From assembly GCF_000485595.1 (NCBI RefSeq), contig NW_014577856.1, positions 9,519-31,555 of the forward strand: a DNA stretch of 22,037 nucleotides, in the 5' to 3' direction. The DNA comes from Priapulus caudatus. Its lineage: Eukaryota > Priapulida > Priapulimorpha > Priapulimorphida > Priapulidae. This document shows, in pieces, positions 1 to 9,374 of this stretch. The notes under the pieces are model-generated. The model ran no database searches. It had not been told where the DNA came from and saw only the letters and a list, made by a program, of their open reading frames with translations. The translations under genes and the position numbers were made by a program. How positions within the stretch are numbered: the stretch's first letter is position 1; each line of letters begins with the position of its first letter.

Positions 1-10
1 CTCCATCCTT

Positions 11-86
11 ATCTCCACGTGTAACTACTACCCAGCAGTATATGCATGTGTACAGACTCCTATATCCACGTGTAACCACTACCCAG
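11..86. repeat. Direct repeat pair with CACGTG E-boxes
   Basis: Two near-identical 25-bp stretches (11-35 and 62-86) read ATCTCCACGTGTAACTACTA-like sequence with two or three differences, 51 bp apart start to start. Each contains CACGTG, the palindromic E-box core. This may be the end of a minisatellite that continues left of the window. A regulatory role is possible but not shown. Confidence 0.6.
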
Positions 87-111
87 CCACCCACACGTGC
101 GCAGAGCGTCA

Positions 112-152
112 TGCGCGCGCGCGCGCGTGTGCGTGCGTCCGTGTTATATACC
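112..152. repeat. Short GC/GT alternating purine-pyrimidine tract
   Basis: Alternating GCGCGC then GTGTGCGTGCG dinucleotides, followed by a TATATA stretch. This is simple sequence of the Z-DNA-prone type. A TATA-containing stretch next to CpG-rich DNA could be a promoter, but no convincing downstream exon is seen. Confidence 0.5.
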
Positions 153-297
153 TTTTCATCCGCGAGAAGCGCGGAGAGCGCCGAGCGATGATTACTTCTC
201 TTTGTGAGGACGAGTTGCAATCAGAGCCGACGCACGCGGCAGACGACACACCTTCCCGCCTTGTAATCACCGGCCATTACCCCGACCGCTTTTCTCC

Positions 298-450
298 CAC
301 TCCCCCTCCCCCGCCGCCTCCCCCTCCACCCCTCACCCGCCGCCTCCCACTCCCCCCTCCGCCGCCGCTACGCCCGCCGCCTCCCCGCTCCCCCCTCCCC
401 CGCCGCAACGCCCGCCGCCTCCCACACCCCCCTCCCTCGCCGCTACGCCG
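298..450. repeat. C-rich CCT/CCG low-complexity tract
   Basis: A long run of CCCCCT, CCGCCG and CGCCGCCTCCC blocks. The open frame at 188-463 reads through it as proline/arginine-rich peptide only because the composition lacks stops, so I do not call it a gene. The rest of 150-735 is CpG-rich unique sequence with no recognised gene. There is an ambiguous base at 731. Confidence 0.75.
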
Positions 451-734
451 CCCATCAAATTAGCCCGGCCTGATTACTCTGTGCGGCGGTGACATGCTGC
501 GTAGTTGATCAGCCGTGTGTGTGCGTGCGAGGCGGCGGCTGGTTGCGCCCCCGCCCCCGCTGCTGCTCACCCGCCCCCGCTGCTACAAACAGCGCATGCG
601 ATTAGATCGGCGCTTAAACGCGTCCACTGTTTGCGCGGGGCGCGCGCTTTCTATCGGTCGTGAGTCGATCGGGTGCTGCGCAGTATTAGCAAAACTTTAT
701 ACCCCCCCACCCACCACCACCTCTATCGAGNATA

Positions 735-1771
735 GGTTGGGAGTGTCGGTGGGGGGGAAGAGGAGTTAATAAGGTTGGAGTGTTAAGAGTATGGGAAAGA
801 GGAGTTTAAGTGTTCGGGAGTGTCCGGGGGAGTTCGGAGATGCGAGTTATAAGGTTGGGACTGTCAGGGAGGGGAAGAAGGGAGTTTATAATTTGGAAGT
901 GTCGGGGAGGGAAGACGGGATGTTATAATTGTTCGGGTCATGTGTCAGGGAGGTGAAGAGTGCTGAGTTATAAGGTTGGAGTGTCAGGAGGGGAAGAGGG
1001 GTTATAAAGGTTTGAGAGTGTCCGGGGTAGGGTGAAGAAGGCTTCATTGTTGGAGTGTCTAAGGAAGGGGAAAGAGAGAGTTATAATGTGTGAGTGTCTA
1101 GGTGAGGAGGGGTAAGGGAGTTATAAGGTTGGGAGCTGTCGGGGGGGGGAGAGGAGTTATTAAGGTTGGGCTGTGTCTTAGGAGGGGAAGAGGGAGTTAT
1201 TAATGTTGGGAGTGTTTCTCGGGTGAGGAGAAGAAAGAGTTAAAGGTTGTGGACTGTTCAAAGGAGGGAGAGATTGGAGTTATAATGTTGGTAGTGTCGG
1301 GGAGGGGAAGGGTGAGTTTTATAATAGTTGGAGTGTCAGGGAGGGGAAGAGGGAGTTACAAGGTTGGAAGTGTCTAGGGAAGGGGAAGAGGGAGTTTTAT
1401 AAGGTTCGCGACTGTCAAAGGATGGGGAAGTATGGGTAGTTAATAATGTTTGGGAAGAGTGTCGAGAGGGGAGGAGTTACTTAAGTTGGGAGTTGTCGGG
1501 GAGGGGAAGAGGGAGTTTATTAATGTTGGGGAGTGGTCAGAGAGTGGGGAAAGGGAGTTATAAGGTTTGCGAGTGGTTTCGGGGTAGGGGAAGACGGGTA
1601 GTTTAGTTCGGAGTGTCGGGGAGAAGGAAGGTGAGTGAGTGTTATAGTATTGGGACTGTCCAAGGAGTTGGGAAGAGCAGAGTAGTTATAATGTTTCGTC
1701 TGAGTGTCGGGAGGGGAGAGCGGAAGTTATAAATGTTGGCAAGTGTCTGTCAGGGAGGGGGAGAGGGAGGT
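735..1771. repeat. G-rich minisatellite, unit about 37 bp, roughly 25 copies
   Basis: The unit is close to GTTGGGAGTGTCGGGGAGGG followed by GAAGAGGGAGTTATAAG. It recurs from about 735 to 1771 with many one-base length changes, so the period drifts between about 33 and 42 bp. The plus strand is strongly G-rich and many units hold four or more runs of three or more G within short distances. No gene is seen in it. Part of the irregularity may be sequencing error in homopolymers. Confidence 0.9.
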
Positions 1772-1844
1772 CGGATAACGCCTTCAAGGCTCTTCTGTTT
1801 CTTTAGTCAGGAAGCAGATTTCAAAAAGAGTTAAAATAAGGATG

Positions 1845-2150
1845 ACCCTAAACTTTTTGGCTAGAGGCTGGAAACGGGTAAATATCATTTCTAGGATACT
1901 TGGGTAGTTCCACTGGGTATGTTTCCGGGCTGACTTTTTTGTATTGTGGCGGCCATCTTGAAATCCAAAATGACCGCCAGCGAAAATGGATTTTCTGAAA
2001 TATCTGGATTCTCAGACGTCGTTGAGACATAATGTTGGTGGCTATACCCACATTTTCGATAGAGAAAATATGAATTATGACACTTAGAAAAGCATAGGAT
2101 GGTGGCCATCTTGGATTTCAACATGGTGGTATGTTACTCCATTACTATAC
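1845..2150. mobile_element. Interspersed-repeat-like segment with CCATCTTG palindromic motifs
   Basis: GGCGGCCATCTTG at 1950-1962 is followed within a few bases by AAAATGACCGCC, making an imperfect hairpin. A related GGTGGCCATCTTGGATTTC lies at 2101-2119. From general memory, motifs of this GGCGGCCATCTTG type occur in dispersed repeats of many animal genomes, which is why I call it repeat-derived. Element ends and target-site duplications are not identified. The open frames on the minus strand here overlap each other and show no domain. Confidence 0.4.
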
Positions 2151-2214
2151 AACAGTCTAAGCCAACATAAAAACATATATAAGCATACCAGAATTGTCAG
2201 AATATGTAGTTATA

Positions 2215-2771
2215 TCACACCCCAAGAACATTGTTGTATGGGTTCATGCAGGCCATGTTGCATTTGCACGCACCAGTGCAGCACATATTGTTTTTGGTAC
2301 ATGTACAGCTACGTAGCTACGTGTACGGCAACAAGGTCCGTCCTTACTACAGCCACATGTCTTTATTGCAATAGTATTGGCACGAAGTGGATTCTGTGTC
2401 ATGTGCCGTGGTTTCAGAATGCCATCCTGCATATACCAACCGCAGTCAAATGCCGAAGGAATGCTCTGAGTACTATCTACACACTGGTTCCAAATGAGGC
2501 TCTGATAGTGGGCTCGATGACAATGTCGTATCAGTGTGTCTTTCGTTGGTGGCAAATAGTCAATATTCGTCTTGCATTGGAAGAACTTCGACAAGCGAAT
2601 CTCCTGTATGACTACCGGTGTTGTCGTTGGATTATACGGTTTACATATAAATGCTTCTACTGATGATAGCAATCTAGGTGATAGTGGTACATTCTGTTCC
2701 AACCCATGAATGCACTCTGGATCTTCAACGAATACTTTCCATGCAGCGTTTTTAGAAATTCCTGCAAACTG
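2215..2771 (-). pseudogene. Degraded fragment of an uncharacterised cysteine-rich protein family
   Basis: On the minus strand the frame opens at 2771, just after an AT microsatellite that truncates it, and reads about 150 codons before a frame break near 2300. The order of features matches an uncharacterised invertebrate family I recognise from memory. These are KNAAWKVF near the start, LPPTKDTLIRHCHRAHYQ in the middle, then CGW, DGILKP and finally CGCSKDGPCC. After a one-frame shift near 2295-2330 the neighbouring frame supplies more cysteines (CCTGACKC, then C-MNP) until a stop at 2215. The break coincides with a tandem duplication of an ACGTAGCT octamer. In that family the cysteine cluster follows the GW/DG segment in this same way. 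No function is known to me. The fragment may belong to a decayed mobile element or a processed host gene. Plus-strand frames here are shadows. Confidence 0.6.
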
Positions 2772-2806
2772 TTATATATATATATATATATATACATATA
2801 TATAGT
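2772..2806. repeat. AT microsatellite
   Basis: Alternating TA dinucleotides with one CA interruption. It directly abuts and truncates the minus-strand protein fragment at 2771. Confidence 0.9.
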
Positions 2807-2807
2807 G

Positions 2808-3060
2808 CGGTACCACAAGGTATGGCACGTTACAGTACGGAACTGTACTGTGTGACACGGTACGGTATGGTACGTTACGGCAGGTTACGGATCGGCATGG
2901 ATACGGCTTTTCACGGTACGGTACGGCATCGTAGCTTAGAGTAGGAAACGCTACGGCAAAACACGTTACAGTAAGGACCAGCACGGGCGCCTACGACACG
3001 GAACGGTGCACGATTAAGTTATGTCACGGCACCGTACGGCATAATATGACACGCAAGGTG
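2808..3060. repeat. Degenerate TACGG pentanucleotide-like repeat
   Basis: Recurring GGTACGGTACGG, GTTACGG and GGCACGG pentamer-like words with heavy substitution, grading into unique sequence by about 3060. The tyrosine/proline-rich minus-strand open frame across it is a product of the repeat. Confidence 0.7.
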
Positions 3061-3144
3061 ACAGCATGAGCAGGGCAACAGGACGAGCACGCCGTCATTC
3101 CGCGTCAAATGAATCCCCGCAACGCGCGGAGCCTATACATTCAT

Positions 3145-3252
3145 AATCGTCGTCATCGTCGTTATAGTTATGATCGTCGTCGTCGTCGTCATCGTCGTCA
3201 TCGTCGTCATAGTCGTCATAGTCATCATCGTCGTCGTCGTCGTTGTCATCGT
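3145..3252. repeat. CGT/CAT trinucleotide repeat
   Basis: Alternating CGT and CAT (also AGT) triplets over about 105 bp. It is read as arginine/histidine on plus and threonine/methionine on minus, which gives artificial open frames on both strands. Confidence 0.85.
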
Positions 3253-4920
3253 GTCAAACGGCAATATGCGCGAATGCGCGCGAGCGTAAAATCCAAAAAC
3301 CCACACATATTGATGTATCGACGACGGGCTTTGTGCTTTAATGCTCGAGTAATTTTCACGCGCAATCCGCCCGGAGCACGGTCGTGCGCGGCCGGCTGCC
3401 TCGCAAGCATCGGCAGCGCTCGGCAACCCGTCGGTAAGTGATTTTCCTCCGGGGAGCCACTTCTGTCAATTTGGGCCAACACGTATCTCCATTATGACGG
3501 GCGAGCGAGATGACGACTTTCAACGCTGGCGAACCATTTGTTAATCAGGGTTGTCGCAAGCGAAACAAACGCAGGCAAAGTGCGACACAACACACACACG
3601 CGGACAAACGCACAAGGCGCGCGGCGGCGGCTGCTGCGCCTGCTGCTCATTTAAGGCGCTGCGTAAACGCCGTACAATGGTCGACCCTCCGGCGAGCGGG
3701 CTGCAGCAGTAGCAACCGGCCACTCCTCTCTCCCCTCCCGCAGTTCCTCTCTCTTTCTTTATATATATATATATGATACGTAGCAGCATTAGCATGTGCC
3801 AATGCACGCATACTTGAGCAGCGCGGCGGGCGCGTCGTGTATCGCTGCAGGAGGTTTGAAACGCGAGTTTCTGACAGGTTCCTAAACGCAGAGTCCGAGA
3901 TCAAACGAAAAAGCTTCGCTCGCTTTTTCGAAACTGTCAGGCGCACAAAGGCCTCGCGCGCGAATTCGCACTCGCGACTCCAAAACATTTTATTAACATT
4001 AGACTTCGCTTTTAATTGCGTCTTGAGAGATCGTCTCTGACGACGATAAGTGACTATGCAAAGCAGCAGCAAAGAAGCCGCTCGAAAGTTGTGATTCTAG
4101 TAATGCGGCTACGCATGAATAATCCAAGCTGCAGGCGACAAACCGGACCAAATTAGCAAACTAAACAAATTCATTTTGACAGAATTCAAATGCGCTGTGC
4201 TTTTTGTTCGGACAGCTCGCGCTGCCTAATGGAATATTTCGGCGCGTAAAAGAAGGGCAAGCACTTGGATCTCGAAAGATCAGGAGAGATTGAAAAATAA
4301 ATCCATAATAGTCATCTGTGTGGCGCGCGGCAGTGCCGTGTGCAGACAACATGGCCGCCATGACTCACTCGTGCCCATACTGGATCGCATTACTGGAAGC
4401 CGACGCGCAGACTCTCTTCGTCATTACGGAGATCAAGAACTAATTATGAAAGTAGGAGATTCCTAGTGAATGGCGGCGGCGCGCTTTTCACTTCTTCGTA
4501 ATCTCCTAAAGTTTTACTCGTTTGGACTGCGTTGGACGACGAACAAGCCAGCGCAGCGCAGCGTACATTTGCACAGATTGGTCGTCATTGAGTGCGCACG
4601 CAAGGCGGACTATATTCTAACATCCTGTTCTGCTTACCATCATATCTCTCTTTATACGCTCTTGATACTATACCGCGGGCATGCTTAATGTATATCTATT
4701 TATAAAACAATGGCGTCCATAAAACAATGATAGTAGTAGGAACCTGAAACCTAGTGATAAAAAAATCGCCTAGTGTGTCCGGGGCTTTAGTGATAGTGGC
4801 AAACATGCACATATACACTTATGCACACCCGCGTGTGCAAAGTAACAAACGCAAGCACACATGCACGCGAGCACGCGCAAATAAACATACACGCGCATCC
4901 ACGCGAACATAATCAAGCAT
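3253..4920. other. Gene-free CpG-rich intergenic stretch
   Basis: No recognised gene. The stretch holds a short AT run at 3760-3773, a nested inverted repeat at 3871-3940 (listed separately), and unsupported open frames (3837-4040, 4470-4688) with no domain or conserved partner in the window. A sequence resembling a splice donor, GGTAAGTG, occurs near 3430, but no exon can be argued from it. Confidence 0.5.
3871..3940. repeat. Nested inverted repeat
   Basis: Outer arms are CTGACAG (3871-3877) and CTGTCAG (3934-3940). Inside them is a perfect 9-bp stem, CGAAAAAGC (3906-3914) with GCTTTTTCG (3922-3930) and a 7-base loop. Both pairings are exact, so the region can fold as a two-tier hairpin. 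It lacks the T-tract context of a bacterial terminator, and its role is unknown. Confidence 0.6.
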
Positions 4921-4924
4921 CACA

Positions 4925-5458
4925 GACACGCGAAAGCGAGCGTGTGAGAGAGATTGAGGAGAGAGAGATAGAGAGATGGAGGAGAGAGCGAGCAAGAGAG
5001 ATTGAGGAGAGAGAGAGCGAGAGAGATGGAGGAGAGAGAGAGAGGAGAGCGAGAGAGATGGAGGAGAGAGAGAAAGAGAGATGGAAGAGAGAGAGAAAGA
5101 GAGATTGAGGAGAGAGAGAGAGAGCGAGAGAGATGGAGGAGAGGAGAGAGCGAGAGCGAGAGAGATGGAGGAGAGAGAGAGAGCGAGAGAGATGTAGGAG
5201 AGAGCGAGAGAGAGAGAGAGCGAGAGAAATGGAGGAGAGAGAGAGCGAGAGAGATGGAGGAGAGAGAGAGCGAGAGAGATGGAGGAGAGAGAGAGCGAGA
5301 GAGATGGAGGAGAGAGAGAGAGAGATAAAGGAGAGAGAGAGATGGAGGAAAGAGAGAGAGAGAGATGGAGGAGAGAGAAAGAGAGAGCGAGGAAAAGGAG
5401 AGAGAACGAAAGAGATGGAGGAGAGAGAGCAAGAGAGATGGAGAAGAGAGAGAGAGAG
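4925..5458. repeat. GA-rich minisatellite/microsatellite
   Basis: GAGAGAGATGGAGGAGAGAG-type units of roughly 20-30 bp repeated for over 500 bp. It is read as acidic/arginine repeats on plus and serine/leucine repeats on minus. All long open frames here are repeat artefacts. It ends exactly where homology between segment copies 1 and 2 begins (about 5459). Confidence 0.9.
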
Positions 5459-5510
5459 TTTCACACCTAAATAACTTTTCCGTAAAAGTAATGTATATAT
5501 AACTTTGAAG

Positions 5511-5750
5511 GTGGAACAAAATGAAGAAAACCTGGAAGTTCATTGGTTTGAAGGAAGTTACACCACTACATGGAAGGGGATGTATGCGGGTGCAGGACGA
5601 TGCCGAAGACCGTACACAGATTATGTGTCACGGGATTCCGTCTTATATTGGGGATTTTGTCTATCGGCAAAATGCCGTCTTTTAAAACAAACACAGGCAG
5701 AAATTGAAAAAAGATACGCAAATGAAGATAACCTGAGAGAACGTTCGTAA
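5511..5750 (+). CDS. Terminal exon with uncharacterised C-terminal module, intact copy
   Basis: An open frame of 79 codons follows a plausible acceptor (CTTTGAAG, AG at 5509-5510) and ends with TAA at 5748-5750. Landmarks in order are an acidic VEQNEENLE, then VHWFEGSY, TTTWKGMY, RRPYTDYV, WGFCLS, and a basic helix-like tail KQTQAEIEKRYANEDN. The pattern HW-EGSY..TWK..PYTD..WGF looks like a small beta-barrel C-terminal module that I associate with uncharacterised invertebrate and mobile-element proteins, but I cannot name the family. A second copy (10089-10336) keeps the DNA but not the frame. No internal methionine start is needed because the first codons follow a splice site. Upstream exons of this copy are not visible, since the GA repeat lies 50 bp upstream. 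It may be a real 3' exon or a relic from the duplication. Confidence 0.5.
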   Translation: MEQNEENLEVHWFEGSYTTTWKGMYAGAGRCRRPYTDYVSRDSVLYWGFCLSAKCRLLKQTQAEIEKRYANEDNLRERS

Positions 5751-6114
5751 TTGTGGATGTGTGTGTGTGTTGCGCATTGTATGTACAACTAGTCTTTTTT
5801 AAACATTTGCGCATAAAAATATCTCTGTTTCATAAAAGTTGTTATGCATTGCATCTCCAGTGTTTAGATCAAAACTTCGTTATTATTGCTAATTAACGGT
5901 GTTCTCAACTTGTTGTAATTTCTCGGAATATAAAGGTCACAGTAATAATTCTTATTAAATGTATTTTTGTCTCAAGTGTTCAGATAAGCTGTGATTTATA
6001 TTTTTAGCCGAATATTAATTTCTCTACATCGGTAGGGCCTATTCAATCATTTTTAACGTTGATCTTGTGACTGCATGATGCAAGAAAATAGTCTGTTTTG
6101 ACTTGGCAGTCGTC
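5751..6114 (+). other. 3' flank/UTR of the terminal exon, copy 1
   Basis: AT-rich sequence with a short GT run (5758-5771), conserved in copy 2 at 10337-10731. AATAAA-like words such as CATAAAAATA and TTATTAAATG occur, but no clear polyadenylation site can be fixed. It leads directly into the 91-bp array. Confidence 0.45.
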
Positions 6115-6786
6115 GTTATCAGGGCTGCTATAATGCAGCCCGCATAGAAACCGGTTCGTAGTTTACATACGCGGAGTTTGAGCCGGAAGTTAGCAGTCGC
6201 TCGCTGTTATCAGGGCTGCTATAATGCAGCCCGCATAAAAACCGGTTCGTAGTTTACATACGCGGAGTTTAAGCCGGATGTTAGCAGTCGCTCGCTGTTA
6301 TCAGGGCTGCTATTATGCAGCCCGCATAAAAACCGGTTCGTAGTTTACATACGCGGAGTTTGAGCCGGATGTTAGCAGTCGCTCGCTGTTATCAGGGCTG
6401 CTATTATGCAGCCCGCATAAAAACCGGTACGTAGTTTACATACGCGGAGTTTGAGCCGGATGTTAGCAGTCGCTCGCTGTTATCAGGGCTGCTATATTGC
6501 AGCCCGCATAAAAACCGGTACGTAGTTTACATACGCGGAGTTTGAGCCGGATGTTAGCAGTCGCTCGCTGTTATCAGGGCTGCTATATTGCAGCCCGCAT
6601 AAAAACCGGTACGTAGTTTACATACAGAGGAGTTTGAGCCGGTAGTTAGCAGTCGCTCGCTGTTATCAGGGCTGCTATTATGCAGCCCGCATAAAAACCG
6701 GTACGTAGTTTACATACGCGGAGTTTGAGCCGGATGTTAGCAGTCGCTCGCTGTTATCAGGGCTGCTATATTGCAGCCCGCATAAT
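6115..6786 (+). repeat. 91-bp tandem array with two hairpins per unit, copy 1
   Basis: GTTATCAGGGCTGCT recurs at 6115, 6206, 6297, 6388, 6479, 6570, 6662 and 6753, giving a period of 91 (once 92). Each unit contains hairpin 1, GGGCTGC-N6-GCAGCCC, for example at 6122-6141. The loops are TATAAT, TATTAT or TATATT. Each unit also has a second potential pairing between CCGGTTC (or CCGGTAC) and GAGCCGG about 22 bases later. The last unit is cut by the gap. Related arrays lie at 10732-11140 and 18296-18565. Confidence 0.95.
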
Positions 6787-6793
6787 TGATTTC

Positions 6794-6818
6794 NNNNNNN
6801 NNNNNNNNNNNNNNNNNN
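6794..6818. other. Assembly gap (25 N)
   Basis: A run of 25 N begins eight bases after the last array hairpin. The sequence on the right does not match what follows the array in the other two copies, so the array length and the adjacent promoter and first exon of this copy may be missing. Confidence 0.99.
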
Positions 6819-7132
6819 CTTGTTCGTGATCATGTTTATCGCGCGCAGTTATGACTGTGTTCGTTGACAGCCACTGCTTAATTGGTTGTCCGTTCTAATT
6901 AAGGATCGCATCAACCGAACCTGCCATCTATGGACACAGCATGAAAAACCGATATGCAAAAGCCGGATTTGTGCGTTGGTTTAGTATTATGAGCCACGCC
7001 ACTGACTCATATACGGACATGAATATATCTATAACATTGATATTAGGCAGTGATAATAGAGTTAATAGTCTCTACTTATTCACTCCTGATGATATGCTAA
7101 TGAAATACGATACACATACACGCACAGCATGA
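6819..7132. other. Unassigned sequence after the gap
   Basis: Unique sequence with an unsupported 63-codon open frame (6941-7132) lacking any recognisable domain. Nothing here matches the promoter or exon 1 seen in copies 2 and 3. Confidence 0.4.
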
Positions 7133-7626
7133 TTATACATACCACACACATCACAACCACACACAGCCAACACACACCACACAACACACACACGCACCAC
7201 GCCACACACACGAATCCACACAACACACTAGTATATTATTCACTCCTGAATTATGTAATGAAATAACTCATACACATTACCGCACCGCACGACGCGCAGC
7301 CACGCACGCACGCACGCACACACACCCACACACACACATCAACACTCAGGCACACACAAATCCACACACACACACACACACACACATCGCACAACACACA
7401 CACGCACACACCACAAATCCAACACACCACACACACACACACAGCACACACGCACACCACACACACACACATACACACACTCAGGCACACACAAATCCAC
7501 ACACACAACACACACACACATACACACACTCAGCACACCACACACAACACACACACACATGGCACCACACACATCTCGACACACAGTGTCACACACACAC
7601 AGGTCACCACACACACCACACCACAC

Positions 7627-7663
<37 letters not shown>

Positions 7664-7705
7664 ACAACACACGCACACACACACAGCCTACACACGCATA
7701 CCCAC
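7133..7705. repeat. CA-rich microsatellite cluster
   Basis: Runs of ACACAC with frequent CACCAC, CACGCA and AATCCACACA interruptions, partly arranged as longer repeated phrases (CTCAGGCACACACAAATCCA occurs at least twice). Cysteine/valine and histidine/threonine open frames across it are artefacts. Confidence 0.9.
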
Positions 7706-9218
7706 ACAAAAGTGATAGCTATTGCAAACCTCAGTCTTTAGATCCTTAGAAAAATTACACACGTTAACAAGTCAACTGCCCTGCCACAATATAGTTATTA
7801 AATAAACTCACCCTCACTAACTGTCCTCCAAGATCAGTTAACTGAGAGATGGCAGCTGACTTCATATTCCTCCTTTCCTCCTCTGTGGCAAATTCGTTTG
7901 TAAACACGTTTACCGTTTATCTTCTTGCGTGCTGTAGCCCATACGAACAGTTTTCCCGGTGCGTTCCTCCTCTTCGATGTCACTTCTTTGCTGCGTCATT
8001 TTGAATGTTTGTGATCAATTCTCCAGGCTAACTTATTTGATGCAGATCTACGCATCTTAGCATATTAACATAACGTCATGAATCTGCTGACTATTCTAGC
8101 GTATAATGATCAGCTTTCTTCCAATTTTTATGAATCTTCAATTACGTTAACTCATCAACATGACATTGAAATTCGGAGAGTAGATTTTACAGAGTCATTC
8201 AATAATCCACACAACTTTCTGTCAAGAAAGTGAATATGTGAAACGGATTGTTTTACAGACTGTCAATTGGTGCTGGGATTCAATGCATGTGGCTGCTCCA
8301 AATCAAGGCTAAGCATCTGTTGAAGATCTGTCGTCTAATTTTGGCAGCGCCTCCCACTATTTTTTTATTGCAAAATCAGTCTTAATTAATGTGTGGATAA
8401 ACAGGGGATATACAAGAAGCTAAAGGAAATAGCGTTCTTTTGTCTTAACTGAGGTTCCTACCACTAATGTTTCACTTTTTTCGAAATATGCTTTAATAAT
8501 TATAAATGTTTTGTGTTAGTAAAGACGCATGTTGACGCAGCTACGTACCCAGAACTTTAAAATGTCTTACAGGTTCGACTTAATAACGTTGAACACTTGA
8601 AAGTTGTAAGAAATGATATCTGAACGGAAAGTAGTTTTATAATTGTAGCTTAAACTCACCGTTTTTTATTTTTGTGGCTACAGTACTGTGAACCACATTT
8701 TTTAACATTTTTATTATGCTTGTTGTATATAGACAGTCCCGGTGTTAACGCACCTCCAGATTACGTTGCAGCCTCACTTCATAAAGCTTGAAGTATCCAA
8801 CTTAAACGTGATCTGCAGGTAGATTTGATGCTCGGATACCAGCCGGATGCCAGATGCCTGGTGGCAATTACTACATTGACAGTTAGATGAATCTGACTAG
8901 GTAACATTTGTCGTTTAATTTTGTTAGCAAATACTAGAGAGAATTGTAATAAAATGCCATCATCATATTGTGAACTCGTCTAAAGCATCGTATGCTCTTC
9001 ACTTCTCTCTCACGTTAAATAATATACAAGCTGGTGGACTAAGAATCATTGTCTTTAGAGTATTTATATCATTTATGTCGGTGGATTGTATGACATAGAA
9101 TGTCGCCCAATAGTTATTTGTATACGATTCGCCCACTTCGAATAAGATAGTTCACATTGAAAAAGTTGATCTGGTTGCGCTAACCCAGGCGCTTTCGACC
9201 TAATTGGATTGTTTTTAG
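7706..9218. other. AT-rich non-coding stretch, probably intron or intergenic
   Basis: No open frame, repeat or RNA gene that I can support. It lies upstream of two candidate internal exons and may be intron of the gene whose last exon is at 10089. Confidence 0.4.
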
Positions 9219-9374
9219 GTTCCATTTGTTTGTGACAGCTGTGGCAGAGTTTAGCGAAAGTTGCGTGCCCATTTCGAGAGCAAAAATTACGGAAGAAACA
9301 TATTGGGGCTTGACGTTGCCACCGCGCAATATACGGGCGAATTCACATTGGCTTAGGAAACTGATTGTCCTTAA
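9219..9374 (+). CDS. Candidate internal exon (unrecognised)
   Basis: The segment lies between a good acceptor (GGATTGTTTTTAG, AG at 9217-9218) and a consensus donor GTAAGT (9375-9380). One frame, starting at 9220, is open across all 156 bp and includes FHLFVTAVAEF, ESCVPISRAK and a basic tail HWLRKLIVL. Another frame begins with VPFVCDSCGRV, a CxxC pattern, but stops after 11 codons. The minus strand is also open. No family is recognised. It would join the exon candidate at 9682 if real. Position, splice sites and the open frame are the only support. Confidence 0.3.

Larger units (their letters stand above)
5460..6786 (+). repeat. Duplicated segment, copy 1 (truncated by gap)
   Basis: Homologous to 10037-11130. 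It contains a terminal coding exon, its 3' flank and a 91-bp tandem array. Homology starts right after the GA minisatellite (TTCACACC..TAAA in both) and is lost at the N gap. The sequence following the gap does not resemble the continuation seen in copies 2 and 3. Confidence 0.85.

Noticed and set aside
188-463. 91-codon proline-rich frame at the left end
   Set aside because: The frame is open because of the C-rich low-complexity tract; no domain, and no composition change at its ends.
2238-2663. Plus-strand 141-codon frame
   Set aside because: It is the shadow of the minus-strand fragment, which carries recognisable family landmarks.
3906-3930. Bacterial-type terminator
   Set aside because: The stem has no following T-run and the genome is eukaryotic.
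4821-5543. Long open frames on both strands across the GA-rich region
   Set aside because: They consist only of the repeat translated (acidic/arginine or serine/leucine repeats) and overlap in several frames.
6115-6786. CRISPR array, because of regular repeats with a palindrome
   Set aside because: The whole 91-bp unit repeats with no unique spacers, and the context is eukaryotic.
7251-7741. Cysteine/valine-rich and histidine/threonine-rich frames
   Set aside because: Direct translation of CA/TG microsatellite; the same happens at 14019-14431 and 15414-15838.
9219-9260. C2H2 zinc finger starting VPFVCDSCGRV
   Set aside because: The expected histidines are absent at the right spacing and the frame stops after 11 codons.
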